This document shows, in pieces, positions 49,250 through 59,174 of a stretch of 63,520 nucleotides of DNA. The translations under genes were made by a program, and so were the position numbers. The DNA comes from Helicobacter aurati (lineage in GTDB: Bacteria > Campylobacterota > Campylobacteria > Campylobacterales > Helicobacteraceae). The notes beneath the pieces were generated by a model. It had not been told where the DNA came from. It made no database searches and saw nothing but the letters and a program-made list of their open reading frames with translations. Each line of letters opens with the position of its first letter. Positions within the stretch are counted from its first letter, which is position 1. The stretch covers positions 1-63,520 of the forward strand of contig NZ_NXLW01000011.1 of assembly GCF_003364265.1 (NCBI RefSeq), written 5' to 3'.

Positions 49250-49684
49250 TTACTTATTTTCTTGTTTGTCATAAAGCTCGCTTTCTCTTGCTATGTAGAA
49301 TTGTGCGATTTTGTCATAGGCAGCTCCCCAAGCCTCTAAAACACGATCGTCTGGGTTGAGAATATTTTTGATAGCTTTCAGCAATGATGTGCCAACTAAA
49401 GGATAGTGTTCTGGTTGTACCTGAAGTTTTACATGAGTGTGCGCCACTTTATCGACAAATGAGGTTAAAGCGTCTAAGTTTTCTATATTTTGCGCTGCTT
49501 TTAAGATAGCTGTCGCCAAAGCTTTAGGTTGTTCTTCTGATTCTTGTTTTTGCGGATTAAAGAGAGGCTTCACTTCGGGATAGTCTTCAAATAAGATTCT
49601 ATAAAATTCTTTTGTGATTTCTTTACCATGTTGTTCTAATGCAGGAATGCAATCTTTAATAATTTGTATTTGTTGTTGTGTCAT
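49250..49684 (-). CDS. cgb: Single-domain globin (Cgb type)
   Basis: 144 aa. The sequence follows C. jejuni Cgb closely, as I recall it, in order: QQIQIIKDC start, EFYRILFEDYPEVKPLF, QPKALATAIL, FVDKVAHTHVKL with the proximal heme His, and LLKAIKNILNPDD. Campylobacter Cgb detoxifies nitric oxide by dioxygenation. ATG 49682-49684 follows AAGGA at 5 bases; an in-frame upstream Met is not used. A Crp/Fnr-type operator lies upstream at 49742-49757. Confidence 0.95.
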   Translation of the reverse strand: MTQQQIQIIKDCIPALEQHGKEITKEFYRILFEDYPEVKPLFNPQKQESEEQPKALATAILKAAQNIENLDALTSFVDKVAHTHVKLQVQPEHYPLVGTSLLKAIKNILNPDDRVLEAWGAAYDKIAQFYIARESELYDKQENK

Positions 49685-49714
49685 AGTTTTCCTTATAAAA
49701 AAGTTAAGGAGGTG

Positions 49715-49720
49715 ATTGTA
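49715..49720 (-). promoter_or_regulatory. Predicted -10 hexamer of cgb
   Basis: TACAAT on the minus strand, 30 bases upstream of the ATG, giving a predicted start site near 49708. No good -35, as expected for an activator-dependent promoter. Confidence 0.6.
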
Positions 49721-49741
49721 GCTTGAAAGCAAGATAGAAAA

Positions 49742-49757
49742 ATTGACCTATGTCAAT
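49742..49757. promoter_or_regulatory. Crp/Fnr-family operator upstream of cgb
   Basis: Perfect palindrome ATTGAC-CTAT-GTCAAT, the TTGAC-N4-GTCAA form used by Crp/Fnr regulators. Its centre (49749.5) is about 41.5 bases upstream of the predicted cgb start, the class II activator position. In C. jejuni, cgb is activated by NssR, a Crp/Fnr protein that responds to nitrosative stress; the operator there, as I recall, is TTAAC-N4-GTTAA. Confidence 0.75.
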
Positions 49758-49861
49758 AAACGGGCAAGCAAACGTCATTTTGTTGCCGTCTTTTGTGTCT
49801 CTTAGATGATATTCTCCAAAACATGATAGAATCTACAACCTTTATTCATTAAGGTAGCCTT

Positions 49862-51094
49862 ATGTCAAATCATAAATTGATTTATTTTATTCTCTATCGA
49901 TATCTTAAGTTTGATAAAACACAGCCTTTTATTTCCATTACTGCTTTGTTGGCGTTTCTAGGTGTCGGTGTAGGGGTTATGGTTCTGCTCGTAACAATGG
50001 GCATTATGAATGGTATGATAAAAGAATTTGAACGTAAACTCTTTATTATGAATTATCCAATCACGATTTTTTCTACTTCGATGCAAGGTTTGCAAGAGGA
50101 CTTGATTGTGTTTTTGGAGCATAGATTCCCCAATTTGCAATTTAGCCCGTATATGCAAACACAAGCTGTGGTACGTGAAGGTAGTGAAATTTATCCCGTT
50201 ATTGTATATGGTGTGGATTTGCCACGTGAGAAGCGAGTGAATAAAGTACTAGAAGAGAGTAGAGCACAAATTTTTCATCATACCTTTTCTATGCTATTGG
50301 GCGAAAATCTCTACTATGCTTTGCATTTGCAACAAGATGAAAAAGTTACTTTTATATTTACGGATTTAGCACCGACAGGATTAGCACTTACCCCTAAGCT
50401 TAAAAAATTCAGTGTGGAATCTACTTTCTCAAGTGGATTAAGAAATTATGATAACTCCATAGCTTACACTTCATTTGAAGCTTTACGTGCTATTCGCGGA
50501 TTAACACAGAATGTTTATGACGGTATACATATTTTTTCGCAAAAACCTATGGAAGATATTATTTCGATTCAACAGGCAATGCAAGAATATCAAGACAACA
50601 CAGGTAAGATACTTTATGCCGAAACGCAAGGTTGGTGGGAGCAAAATGGCAACTTTTTTTCTGCGATGGAATTAGAAAAAAAAGCACTTTTTTTGGTTCT
50701 TATGTTGATTATTCTCATGGCAAGCCTTAATATTATTAGCTCTTTATTGATGGTTGTAATGAATAGACGAAAGGAAATCGCCTTACTTATCAGTCTTGGG
50801 GCAAGCAAGAGTGATATAAAAAAGTTGTTTTTTCGTTTAGGGGTAGTCATTGGCGGTAGCGGGATAATTTTTGGAATCATTGCGGCTTTTGGAGTAATGT
50901 GGATATTAAAGACATTCCCTATTATTTCCCTTCCCGTTGATGTTTATGGGGTATCAAGATTGCCTATTGATTTGTTAATGAGTGATTTGATAGGCACTAT
51001 AATCGGTGCGATTTTTATTGTTTGTTTGTCTTCTTATTATCCTGCAAAAAAAGCTAGCGAAGTGAATGTATTGCAAGTATTGCGCAATGAGTAG
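49862..51094 (+). CDS. LolC/LolE-type lipoprotein-releasing permease
   Basis: 410 aa. N-terminal membrane segment with GVGVGVMVLLVTMGIMNGM, a large periplasmic domain (about residues 50-260), and three C-terminal segments including the FtsX/MacB-type MASLNIISSLLMVVMNRRKEIALLISLGAS loop that contacts the ATPase. It exports lipoproteins from the inner membrane with a LolD-type ATPase not seen here. Confidence 0.9.
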   Translation: MSNHKLIYFILYRYLKFDKTQPFISITALLAFLGVGVGVMVLLVTMGIMNGMIKEFERKLFIMNYPITIFSTSMQGLQEDLIVFLEHRFPNLQFSPYMQTQAVVREGSEIYPVIVYGVDLPREKRVNKVLEESRAQIFHHTFSMLLGENLYYALHLQQDEKVTFIFTDLAPTGLALTPKLKKFSVESTFSSGLRNYDNSIAYTSFEALRAIRGLTQNVYDGIHIFSQKPMEDIISIQQAMQEYQDNTGKILYAETQGWWEQNGNFFSAMELEKKALFLVLMLIILMASLNIISSLLMVVMNRRKEIALLISLGASKSDIKKLFFRLGVVIGGSGIIFGIIAAFGVMWILKTFPIISLPVDVYGVSRLPIDLLMSDLIGTIIGAIFIVCLSSYYPAKKASEVNVLQVLRNE

Positions 51095-51110
51095 CCTAGA
51101 ATAGCCTAAT

Positions 51111-52205
51111 TTAGCAAAGATACAACGTTAGTTCATCGGCTAAAAATAAATTGTTAGCATAGATTCTTGAATCTTTTTTATAGCATAGTTTGTTATTAAG
51201 GACAATAGGCAATTTTTCTTGATTCAGTAGAGTTTCTCGCACTCCGACTTCACTACGTAGCCCTAAAAAAATTTCTTCAAATTCTAAGTCTGTTTTACTC
51301 AATTTTTCTATTGTTTTATGCAAAGGATTGGCGATATATTTTTGTAGATTCTTTGGAGCATACTTACGATTTTGCCCCACTCTGCTTACCGCACTTGCGC
51401 CAAACCCCAAATATTCTTCACTATTCCAATAGCCTAAGTTGTGTTTGCATTTTTTAGGTATGGCAAAATTTGAAACTTCATAATGCAATGCGCCATTCGT
51501 GCACAAAAAATCCCTTACAAAAACCCCTAAGCTTTCTTTTCGCAATAAATGATGTTGATTTGTTTTTGCAAAATGCGAATCTTTATCAATACTTAAGCTG
51601 TATGCCGAAAGATGTGAAATACCCAATTGCAATGCGGATTCTAATTCATGTTGTAGTCTGTGTTGAGAATCTAATTGGCAATCATAGATTAGATCAAGGC
51701 TTACATTATCAAAAATACGTGTTATCACATCAAACGCGTATTGTATATCTTGCAGAGAATGTTCACGCTGTAATAATGCGAGCTTATCAGCATAGAAGCT
51801 TTGCACTCCCAAGCTTATGCGATTCACACCAAAGGAATGAAGTGCATGTAACCATTCGAATCCCAAGTTATTTGGGTTAGATTCTATTGTGATTTCTGTT
51901 AGGGAAGAGTTGTTCGAATCTTCGTGTTTGCAAGCCTTGTTGTTTGGTGAATCTTGTAAATTGCAAAGCGGTAAAAGTAGGGCAAAGATTTTTTCGTAAT
52001 ATTGAGGTTTTATAAGATTAGGAGTACCTCCGCCGATAAAGATACTTGAAATGTGCTTGATATTGTATGAACTGAGATTTGATTCTATCTCATGATATAA
52101 CGCTCGAAAATAATCGTCTATTAGATGTTCTTGATGTGTTTGAGAGAAAAAGGCACAATATCCGCATTTAGAATCACAAAAGGGAACATGGATATATATT
52201 CTCAT
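51111..52205 (-). CDS. hemW: HemW-type radical SAM protein
   Basis: 364 aa. The radical SAM motif is CDSKCGYCAFF near the N-terminus, then FIGGGTPNLI, ESNPNNLGFEW, RISLGVQSF and SLDLIYDCQ. Closest to the coproporphyrinogen III oxidase-like HemW group, heme chaperones, not the true HemN. The C-terminal 60 residues are shorter than in HemN. Convergent with the LolC-type gene. Confidence 0.9.
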   Translation of the reverse strand: MRIYIHVPFCDSKCGYCAFFSQTHQEHLIDDYFRALYHEIESNLSSYNIKHISSIFIGGGTPNLIKPQYYEKIFALLLPLCNLQDSPNNKACKHEDSNNSSLTEITIESNPNNLGFEWLHALHSFGVNRISLGVQSFYADKLALLQREHSLQDIQYAFDVITRIFDNVSLDLIYDCQLDSQHRLQHELESALQLGISHLSAYSLSIDKDSHFAKTNQHHLLRKESLGVFVRDFLCTNGALHYEVSNFAIPKKCKHNLGYWNSEEYLGFGASAVSRVGQNRKYAPKNLQKYIANPLHKTIEKLSKTDLEFEEIFLGLRSEVGVRETLLNQEKLPIVLNNKLCYKKDSRIYANNLFLADELTLYLC

Positions 52206-52312
52206 AAATTTCTTTCTTTAATCATTCAACTCAAGTAACTTGATAAATCTTATCAAGAAGTTTGCTAGAAAATTCGCTAGAGACATTAAAATGAAATTGC
52301 AAGGGCTGTAAA

Positions 52313-53641
52313 TTAGTTTTGTTTGATGATTTGCAGCACTTGTAATAAACTTATATTTTCGCGTTGCATGCCTGATGTCATATTCTTTACAGTAATGGTT
52401 TTTGTTTTAAATTCTTCTTCGCCAATAATCAGACTAAATTCGTGCCCTTTGGTGTTGGCGTAGTTAAGAGATTTTTTAATTTTTGTAATATCTGGATAGA
52501 CTTCGGCTCTGATATTACTTTGCCGTAATGTTTCACCCACTTTGTGTGCAAAGGGTAAATAATCTTGATGCAAGGGAATAATAAGTGCCCTTGCCATTGT
52601 GCCTCGTTGCTCGAGTAAGCCTAGTTCGAGTAAGCCTACCATCAATCTATCAATGCCTATGCTTGCTCCAACGCCGCTTAACTGCTCTTTGCTAAAGCTT
52701 TGCGTGAGATTATCATAGCGACCACCACTGCATACGCTACCGATACTCTTTAAACGATTAAGTGTCGTTTCATAAACAATTCCCGTGTAATATCCAAGCC
52801 CTCGAGCAATAGAAAAATTCACACGGCATACGGAAATATCAAATTCTAAATCATGTAAAATGTGCAACATAGATTCTAGGCTTTCTAAGCCTCTTTTTAA
52901 ACTTTCATTGTAGTTTTTTAGATAGGCAATCTCTTTGAAGAAGTCCTCATAATGATTGTTTTGCTTAATTGTAATGATAGAGCAAATTTCTTCAGCCATT
53001 TGCACACTGATAGATAATTCTTTTTGCAATTCTAATTTGACAGAATCTATTCCTATTTTATCGAGTTTATCAATAATTCTTAATCCAGAATCAATATTAT
53101 CTTGTAATCCAAAATGTTCAAAAATCCCATTGAGAATCTCTCTATGATTAAGCCAAATGCTAAATTCTTGCAGATTCAATGCAGTTAAAGAGCTATAAAT
53201 GACTTGCAAAATTTCGGCATCACAACTTAGTGAACTACTCCCAATGAAATCAAAATCACATTGTGTAAATTCTCTGTAACGACCTTTTTGCGCGCGTTCG
53301 CCGCGAAACACATTGCCTATTGCATAACGTTTGAAAGGCATTTCAAGTTCATGTCTATGTTGTACTATGAATCTTGCAAGCGGCACGGTTAAATCAAAAC
53401 GTAAAGCAACATCTCTATTTCCGTGGTCTTTGAATCTGTACATTTCTTTTTGTATTTCATGGCTACCTTGTTTTATAAGTGTCTCGGCATATTCTAAATG
53501 CGGTGTTTCAATTGGCATAAATCCGTAGCTTAAAAATACCTTACTTACGACATTAAGAATCCTAGATTTAGCTGCAGATTCTTTAGGCAATCTATCGCGG
53601 AAACCACTAAGAGTTTTAGCATTAACAAGTGTATTGTCCAT
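52313..53641 (-). CDS. hisS: Histidine-tRNA ligase
   Basis: 442 aa class II synthetase. Motif 1 with [18 protein letters not shown], motif 2 with [23 protein letters not shown], motif 3 with [12 protein letters not shown], and the histidyl-specific [13 protein letters not shown]. It lies 14 bp downstream of the 53656 gene and is probably cotranscribed. Confidence 0.97.
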   Translation of the reverse strand: MDNTLVNAKTLSGFRDRLPKESAAKSRILNVVSKVFLSYGFMPIETPHLEYAETLIKQGSHEIQKEMYRFKDHGNRDVALRFDLTVPLARFIVQHRHELEMPFKRYAIGNVFRGERAQKGRYREFTQCDFDFIGSSSLSCDAEILQVIYSSLTALNLQEFSIWLNHREILNGIFEHFGLQDNIDSGLRIIDKLDKIGIDSVKLELQKELSISVQMAEEICSIITIKQNNHYEDFFKEIAYLKNYNESLKRGLESLESMLHILHDLEFDISVCRVNFSIARGLGYYTGIVYETTLNRLKSIGSVCSGGRYDNLTQSFSKEQLSGVGASIGIDRLMVGLLELGLLEQRGTMARALIIPLHQDYLPFAHKVGETLRQSNIRAEVYPDITKIKKSLNYANTKGHEFSLIIGEEEFKTKTITVKNMTSGMQRENISLLQVLQIIKQN

Positions 53642-53655
53642 AACGTAAAACCTTG

Positions 53656-54621
53656 TTATTCTGTGCTAGAAGTAATTTGATAATCGTTAAGAATGGCTAA
53701 GAGATATTCAATATTTGAATCTGCTTTTTGAATAAATGCAGGTAAATCAGCAAAATTAAGCGGAGTTGTTGTTTTTCGTTTGAGGGTAATTTTTGCAGAT
53801 TCTTTTCGAGAAATAAGCACGTCAGCTATTGCACCGCCAGCTTTAGAGAGGTTAGCATTTGTTTCGCTAGTAATTTCTTTGAACTGCGCCAATGAGGCGG
53901 GTATCATAGCAGCCCCTAATGCAATGGTAGAATTATAACTTTCTCTTGTCATGTCTGGCTGTGTGGTTTTCATTGCTTGAAATAATGAATCACCTAGTTT
54001 GCTGCCTTTTAATTGAATGGTAATTTGTTTGGGATTAACTCGGAATTTAGAAAGGATGTTTTTTAATTCTTTTTCGGTGGTATTTTCAGATATTGTTGCA
54101 AGCGAATCTATTATTTCGTCAAAATTTTTAGATTGAAAGTTTTCAGATTGAATATCAAGTAGATTATTTAATAACAATGTGTAGATTGACGAATCAATTT
54201 GGCAGTTTATTTCTTGAGCCATAGTAACTTTTTGTACGGAATATTGGGTAGAGCATTGAAATCTTTGTGGCAAAAATGGCTTTTGTGTCGCTGTAATCTC
54301 TTGGTCGGTTATTTGAATATTTCCACTCATGTGAAAAGATGCGTTTTTATTGTTAAGCGCAGTGGTAATCTTGAGGTTTTTTATTGCAGTAGTACTAGTA
54401 GAGTCATTTGCAATCATTATTTTTGGTGCACTACATGTTGCTTTAAAACGATCGCCTTCACAGGAATAACTATTGTCCTTTGCCATAAAGCGCATAAAAC
54501 TCTCCGCGATATCTTTAGCTTCTATAGTAAAAGCACTATTAAATAACCATAGGAACAAAAGAGAAAGGCTAGAGCAAAGAGAAAAGATTCTGCAATAAGA
54601 GTTACTAAGAGAATGTCGCAT
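53656..54621 (-). CDS. Secreted protein of unknown function
   Basis: 321 aa with a signal peptide (basic start, hydrophobic core, SAFTIEA). The mature part has three cysteines near the N-terminal end ([13 protein letters not shown], then QCST and INCQ further on). It is otherwise soluble, with no family I recognise. Start ATG 54619-54621 follows AAGGA. Gene order with hisS suggests a shared transcript and not a shared function. Confidence 0.75.
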   Translation of the reverse strand: MRHSLSNSYCRIFSLCSSLSLLFLWLFNSAFTIEAKDIAESFMRFMAKDNSYSCEGDRFKATCSAPKIMIANDSTSTTAIKNLKITTALNNKNASFHMSGNIQITDQEITATQKPFLPQRFQCSTQYSVQKVTMAQEINCQIDSSIYTLLLNNLLDIQSENFQSKNFDEIIDSLATISENTTEKELKNILSKFRVNPKQITIQLKGSKLGDSLFQAMKTTQPDMTRESYNSTIALGAAMIPASLAQFKEITSETNANLSKAGGAIADVLISRKESAKITLKRKTTTPLNFADLPAFIQKADSNIEYLLAILNDYQITSSTE

Positions 54622-54722
54622 GATATTCCTTGAAGTTGAATTTGTGTAAGAATTATGATTATACAACAAAAAGTTATTTTTATTTGATAATTGGGATTTA
54701 TTTGAGAGTAGTGGTTTTGTGA

Positions 54723-54728
54723 TATAAT
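54723..54728 (+). promoter_or_regulatory. Predicted -10 hexamer for the M16-like gene
   Basis: TATAAT preceded by TGTGA, about 32 bases before the ATG at 54760, in the divergent gap to the 53656 gene. Confidence 0.5.
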
Positions 54729-54759
54729 TTAAACAGCCTTGCATTTTGAGGGGATAATA

Positions 54760-56148
54760 ATGTTACGATATGTGATATATTTTTCTTTAAGTATTCTTTT
54801 AGGAGTAAGTATGGCAAATGGAAAGGACAATAAAAAGCCAAACAATGATAGTGAAATAGTTGAGAAAGCTGCTACAAAGGCGAATGATTTTCGACTATTA
54901 CATGAGAATGCTATGGATTTTCTTGTGATCAATGGGATAAAAGTACCTGTTATTAGTGAAATTTCTTCATTTCTCCCTGTTGGGCATTTGCAACTCGTTT
55001 TTATCGGCGGTGGAAATATTTTTAACCCGAACAAAAAGCCGTTAGCAAAAGTTGCTAGCACACTGCTTAATTTTGGTACAAAGAAATTAGGAAAGGTGGG
55101 ATTTGCCAATTTACTTGACAGCAAAGCGGTGAGTATTAATGCCTCGGTTGGACAAACTACTTTAACTATTGAAGTCGATTTTTTAAAGGAATATGAAGAT
55201 TTTGCTTATGAGCAATTACATAGTTTATTAAGCGATCCCAATATTACAGAATCTAGCCTCAAAGATACAAAAACACAATTACAGGCTGCATTTATGAGCA
55301 AGCAAAGTGATTTTGATTATCAGGCAATGACATTGCTCAATAAAAACGTTTTTGCAAATACTCCTTTGGCATATCCAGCACTTGGCAATAAGGTTTCCGA
55401 AATAGATTCTATAACCTTAAGAGAGGTTAGAGAATATTTGCAAGATAATCTTGCATTAGCAAGATTGGTGGTTGTCATTGGAGGAGATATGAATCTCTCC
55501 TCTAGCTTAGAAAAACTTACTAAGATGCTTTCTATGTTGCCACAAGGCACACAAATCCAAATCCCCAACTATCAAGTTAAAAAGAACCCGTTAAAAATTT
55601 TGCGAAAAGACACGCAGCAGGCATTTATTTACTTTGCAAGTCCATTAAATATTGATAGTCTTCGTACCGAAGGATATAAAGCGCAAGTAGCTGGCTTTAT
55701 ACTTGGGAGTTCCGGGTTTGGTTCTCGTTTAATGGAAGAAATTCGTGTAAAAAGAGGGCTAGCTTATTCTGCCTATATGTATCCTAATCTTTCTAAAATT
55801 ACCACTTCTTTCTTTGGATATATACAAACTGCCATTGACAAACAAGACACAACTATTGCGCTTACACAAGAGATAGTTAGAGATTTTGTAAGCAAAGGTG
55901 CTACACAAGAAGAGCTTGATTCTGCAAAACAATTTATCATTGGCAATAAGCCATTAAATGAAGAGACGTTAAGTCAAAGATTGCAGGCAAAATTTATGAA
56001 TTATTATAATGGATTGCCACTTGACTATAAAGAAGAATTTATTGAAAATGTAAAGAATTTAGATTTACAGACACTTAATGATTTTATTCTAGCTCATCCA
56101 GAAATCGCTAATTTGACTTTTAGTGTTGTTACTAAGCAAAATAAGTAA
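54760..56148 (+). CDS. M16-family peptidase-like protein lacking the zinc motif
   Basis: 462 aa with a signal peptide. The fold signature is seen in GNIFNPNKKPLAKVASTLLNFGTKKLG in the position of the usual HxxEH region, and the C-terminal half has GFGSRLMEEIRVKRGLAYSA, typical of M16. The zinc-binding HxxEH is absent, so it should be proteolytically inactive on its own. Helicobacter has a second M16 protein that keeps the motif in known genomes; this one would be its non-catalytic partner. Confidence 0.85.
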   Translation: MLRYVIYFSLSILLGVSMANGKDNKKPNNDSEIVEKAATKANDFRLLHENAMDFLVINGIKVPVISEISSFLPVGHLQLVFIGGGNIFNPNKKPLAKVASTLLNFGTKKLGKVGFANLLDSKAVSINASVGQTTLTIEVDFLKEYEDFAYEQLHSLLSDPNITESSLKDTKTQLQAAFMSKQSDFDYQAMTLLNKNVFANTPLAYPALGNKVSEIDSITLREVREYLQDNLALARLVVVIGGDMNLSSSLEKLTKMLSMLPQGTQIQIPNYQVKKNPLKILRKDTQQAFIYFASPLNIDSLRTEGYKAQVAGFILGSSGFGSRLMEEIRVKRGLAYSAYMYPNLSKITTSFFGYIQTAIDKQDTTIALTQEIVRDFVSKGATQEELDSAKQFIIGNKPLNEETLSQRLQAKFMNYYNGLPLDYKEEFIENVKNLDLQTLNDFILAHPEIANLTFSVVTKQNK

Positions 56149-56203
56149 GCAATCATTTCCTATTCTAATCAAATTATGATAGCTCAAATTTATAGGAGAA
56201 AAA

Positions 56204-56446
56204 ATGCTTATATGTTGCTTTTTGTTACCTTGGTTAAGTCTTTTAATGATAGGTCGCCCATTTGCCGCAATCATTTGTCTCATTTTACAAATTATTTCTT
56301 TGATAGGTAGCTCTTGGATATGGTGGCTTATAGCAGTGATTTGGTCAGTTTACGCTCTTAATCAATATAAAACATACAAGAAAATTGAGGAAGCATTGAA
56401 TCAATATGAAATAGATAGAGAAAGCACAGAGAGCTTCAACAAATGA
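56204..56446 (+). CDS. Small two-segment membrane protein
   Basis: 80 aa. Two hydrophobic segments (about residues 3-30 and 33-50) with a polar C-terminal tail. AGGAG precedes the ATG. Its stop overlaps the rlmB start by 4 bases. Possibly YqaE-like; not firmly assigned. Confidence 0.75.
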   Translation: MLICCFLLPWLSLLMIGRPFAAIICLILQIISLIGSSWIWWLIAVIWSVYALNQYKTYKKIEEALNQYEIDRESTESFNK

Positions 56447-57177
56447 TAATTTTTGGTAAACAATGCTTTGAATATGTTTTTTTGCATAGTCCTAAACAAA
56501 TACAAGAAGTTTATCTCTCAAAGGAAATACCAAGAGCACTGTTTCAACAGATTTGCAAGCACAATATAAAAATTCTACGCATAGATAATCAAAAGGCGCA
56601 GGCTCTAGCACATGGGAAAAATCATCAAGGCATATTAGCAAGAATAACAGATATAGAATTGATGAGTTTAAAAGAGATAATAGAATGTAATTCACTGCTT
56701 ATTCTTTGTGGATTAACCGATGTCGGGAATATTGGATCTATCATTCGAACTGCTTATGCCATGGGTGTAGAGGGCGTAATTCTATGCGATAGAGAATCTC
56801 TTCGACAAAATACATTAGAGGGAATATTTCGTGTAAGCAGCGGGGCACTATTGAATTTGCCCTTTTGCTTTGAGCCTTCGAGCCTTGAAGTAGCCAATCA
56901 ACTTAAAAATCGTAATTTCTTTCTTTTAGGTGCTGGTATGCAAAATGATGTAGCGCATTGCACAGAGCGAAAAAACGATACACTGGAATTAAAAACTACA
57001 AAAAGTTATAAAAAATGGGCGTTATTTATTGGAAAGGAAGATAGCGGATTAAAGCAAAAATTATTAAAAAGATTCGATAAAATTATTCATATTGAAATGG
57101 CAAATCAATTTAATTCATTGAATGTGAGTATAGCAACCGGGATTTTGCTTGACAGAATACGATGTCAAAGACTTTAA
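56443..57177 (+). CDS. rlmB: SpoU-family RNA 2'-O-methyltransferase
   Basis: 244 aa. The knot domain has motif 1 LTDVGNIGSIIRTAYAMGVEGV, motif 2 LFIGKEDSGLK and motif 3 NSLNVSIATGILL. The N-terminal substrate-binding domain of RlmB/TrmH is shortened. Assigned to the RlmB (23S rRNA Gm2251) group on layout; a related TrmH specificity is possible. Confidence 0.85.
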   Translation: MIIFGKQCFEYVFLHSPKQIQEVYLSKEIPRALFQQICKHNIKILRIDNQKAQALAHGKNHQGILARITDIELMSLKEIIECNSLLILCGLTDVGNIGSIIRTAYAMGVEGVILCDRESLRQNTLEGIFRVSSGALLNLPFCFEPSSLEVANQLKNRNFFLLGAGMQNDVAHCTERKNDTLELKTTKSYKKWALFIGKEDSGLKQKLLKRFDKIIHIEMANQFNSLNVSIATGILLDRIRCQRL

Positions 57178-57215
57178 AATTACAAATTTATTTTAAATAG
57201 AATCAAAGGATTGGA

Positions 57216-58280
57216 ATGCAGGATTTTGAAAAATTGAAAGAGTTAGATATAGAGGAAATTCATCGTAAAACGCGTATTACTGTTTCAAAACTTCATGATA
57301 TTCTTGATAAAAATTTTGCAAACATTCATTCTATACGTGCACATGGATTTATAAAGATTCTAGAACGTGAATTTAATCTCAATCTTCAAAGTTGGATAGA
57401 CGAATATGAACAATATCACAAATATAAGAACACGCAGGATAACAAACGTTTAGAATCCACAGTGCCAAATTATACACTAAACTCGGCACAACAAAACTCT
57501 ACAATAGAATCAAAAGAATCAAAAACTACCGCTAAAGGAATATCAAATTCGCAACAAATAAATATCCAAGAAATCAAAACAACTAAACAAAATGAAAAAG
57601 CGAAAAACTATAAAAACACTTTTCGCAAACATGGTATACAGCTAAATACAAAGAAAAATACAAAAACGAATAAAATCATAGCTTATAGTCTTATTGCAGC
57701 TTTGGTAATTCTATTAATTGTCGTTGTGGTGATTTATAGCGTTGATACTGCTTCGTCTACCCAAAATACACAACAAAACAACAATGACACACAACCGCAG
57801 GCACAGGAAACATACCCACACATCTCTTTAGAGGAAGCGATTCTCGATGAGAAAGAATCTTCTTCCGCAATTACTGATTCTAAGGATTCTGTAAATAGCA
57901 ATGCACTTGATACAGAAAATGAAGCCAAAGATTCGCGCAACGCAAAAGAACAGCAAAAGAGCAAGCCCGAGCAAGATTCTCAAGTTGTGGTAACTCCTTC
58001 TGATACTCTTACGATTATTCCTAAGAAAGACGTGTGGTTTGCGTGGATAAACCTTACCACTAAACAAAAGGGTGAAAAATACACCAAAGAATCTTTTACT
58101 TTGCAAACAGATGGTCCAATGATTTTCCATTTTGGAAACATGTTACTAACTTTTAGTATTAATGGCAAAAAATATGATTTTCAAAAAGGCGGTGTTACTT
58201 ATTTGCTCTATGAGAGAGAATCGGGATTAAAAGAAATTTCTCAAAAAGAATTTAATACACTAAAAAGGAAGGCTAATTAA
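57216..58280 (+). CDS. RodZ-like membrane protein
   Basis: 354 aa. N-terminal helix-turn-helix of the RodZ type (residues about 10-65, with RAHGFIKILEREFNLNLQSW), a charged linker, one membrane segment (IIAYSLIAALVILLIVVVVI), a low-complexity periplasmic stretch rich in Asp, Ser and Gln, and a C-terminal beta domain with FGNMLLTFSINGKKYDFQKGG. RodZ ties the MreB cytoskeleton to the wall in rod-shaped cells. It lies 1 bp before the next gene, which is likely cotranscribed. Confidence 0.75.
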   Translation: MQDFEKLKELDIEEIHRKTRITVSKLHDILDKNFANIHSIRAHGFIKILEREFNLNLQSWIDEYEQYHKYKNTQDNKRLESTVPNYTLNSAQQNSTIESKESKTTAKGISNSQQINIQEIKTTKQNEKAKNYKNTFRKHGIQLNTKKNTKTNKIIAYSLIAALVILLIVVVVIYSVDTASSTQNTQQNNNDTQPQAQETYPHISLEEAILDEKESSSAITDSKDSVNSNALDTENEAKDSRNAKEQQKSKPEQDSQVVVTPSDTLTIIPKKDVWFAWINLTTKQKGEKYTKESFTLQTDGPMIFHFGNMLLTFSINGKKYDFQKGGVTYLLYERESGLKEISQKEFNTLKRKAN

Positions 58281-58281
58281 G

Positions 58282-59160
58282 GTGTATCAATATATTTATA
58301 AGCCAATATTGACCGTTTTATTAATCTGCTGCACTTTATTGCATTTTTTAGATGCACAAATCTCTTTGCTGCAAGAAAAGATTCGGAGTTTTATTGCTCC
58401 TAAAACCTATCAAAGTAATGCAATATTTATACAAAAATTGTTTAAAAACGAAAAAAGCTTTTATAAAGATGACAATATTAATGTTATCAAAGTTCTCAAT
58501 ACTCTTAAGGCAAACGGATTGCTTACCCTTAAGTTAGCAAAACCTAACAATATTACGATTTCCTTTCGAATTAATGCAAAAACTTACACGGATTCTAACC
58601 CAAGCTTTATGTTTCTTGCCTACACGACTAGCAATCTTTTAAGTAACATGGGATATTCTTATTTCTATGTAACACATGCCAAGAAAAACCACGATTCTCT
58701 TTCCATTAGTTATACCCTTAATGCAGAATCCGAAATCGATCCGACCGTGCTGATTGGAAATATTCAAAAGCGAGGTTATAATATTGTTGATGTTATAAGG
58801 GATTCGCCCACACATTGGATATATGTTATACGTTTAGAACAATCTAAGATTACGCATGCCCAACAAATCACCAAAGGTACGTCGCAGCTCAATCAAGTTA
58901 GCGGTAAATATTGGATAACATTAGGAATAGCAGGGGTGTTGCAAGTAACGCTCGATAATGATGAAAAATGGAATCCAAAGATTCTAATTTTTGATGACAA
59001 TATGAATTTACTCGAAGCAATTATGTCAAAAGATATGCAGAAACAATATACTCTTAAAACCAATGTAGCTATGCGTTTTCTTATGATAACTGACAATTAC
59101 AATCCTGCAAATCTGCGCAACGGAATCACATTAACTTTTACTCCCAATAAATCTGAATGA
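58282..59160 (+). CDS. Secreted protein of unknown function
   Basis: 292 aa with an N-terminal hydrophobic signal (ILTVLLICCTLLHFLDA). Starts GTG 1 bp after the RodZ-like gene, so translation is coupled. The protein is rich in beta-like segments with no Cys in the mature part. It sits before glmS. Family not recognised. Confidence 0.75.
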   Translation: MYQYIYKPILTVLLICCTLLHFLDAQISLLQEKIRSFIAPKTYQSNAIFIQKLFKNEKSFYKDDNINVIKVLNTLKANGLLTLKLAKPNNITISFRINAKTYTDSNPSFMFLAYTTSNLLSNMGYSYFYVTHAKKNHDSLSISYTLNAESEIDPTVLIGNIQKRGYNIVDVIRDSPTHWIYVIRLEQSKITHAQQITKGTSQLNQVSGKYWITLGIAGVLQVTLDNDEKWNPKILIFDDNMNLLEAIMSKDMQKQYTLKTNVAMRFLMITDNYNPANLRNGITLTFTPNKSE

Positions 59161-59174
59161 ACGAAGGATAAACT

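Noticed and set aside
51470-51880. 136-codon plus-strand ORF
   Set aside because: Antisense shadow of hemW.
54199-54546. 115-codon plus-strand ORF
   Set aside because: Antisense to the secreted-protein gene at 53656-54621, without RBS.
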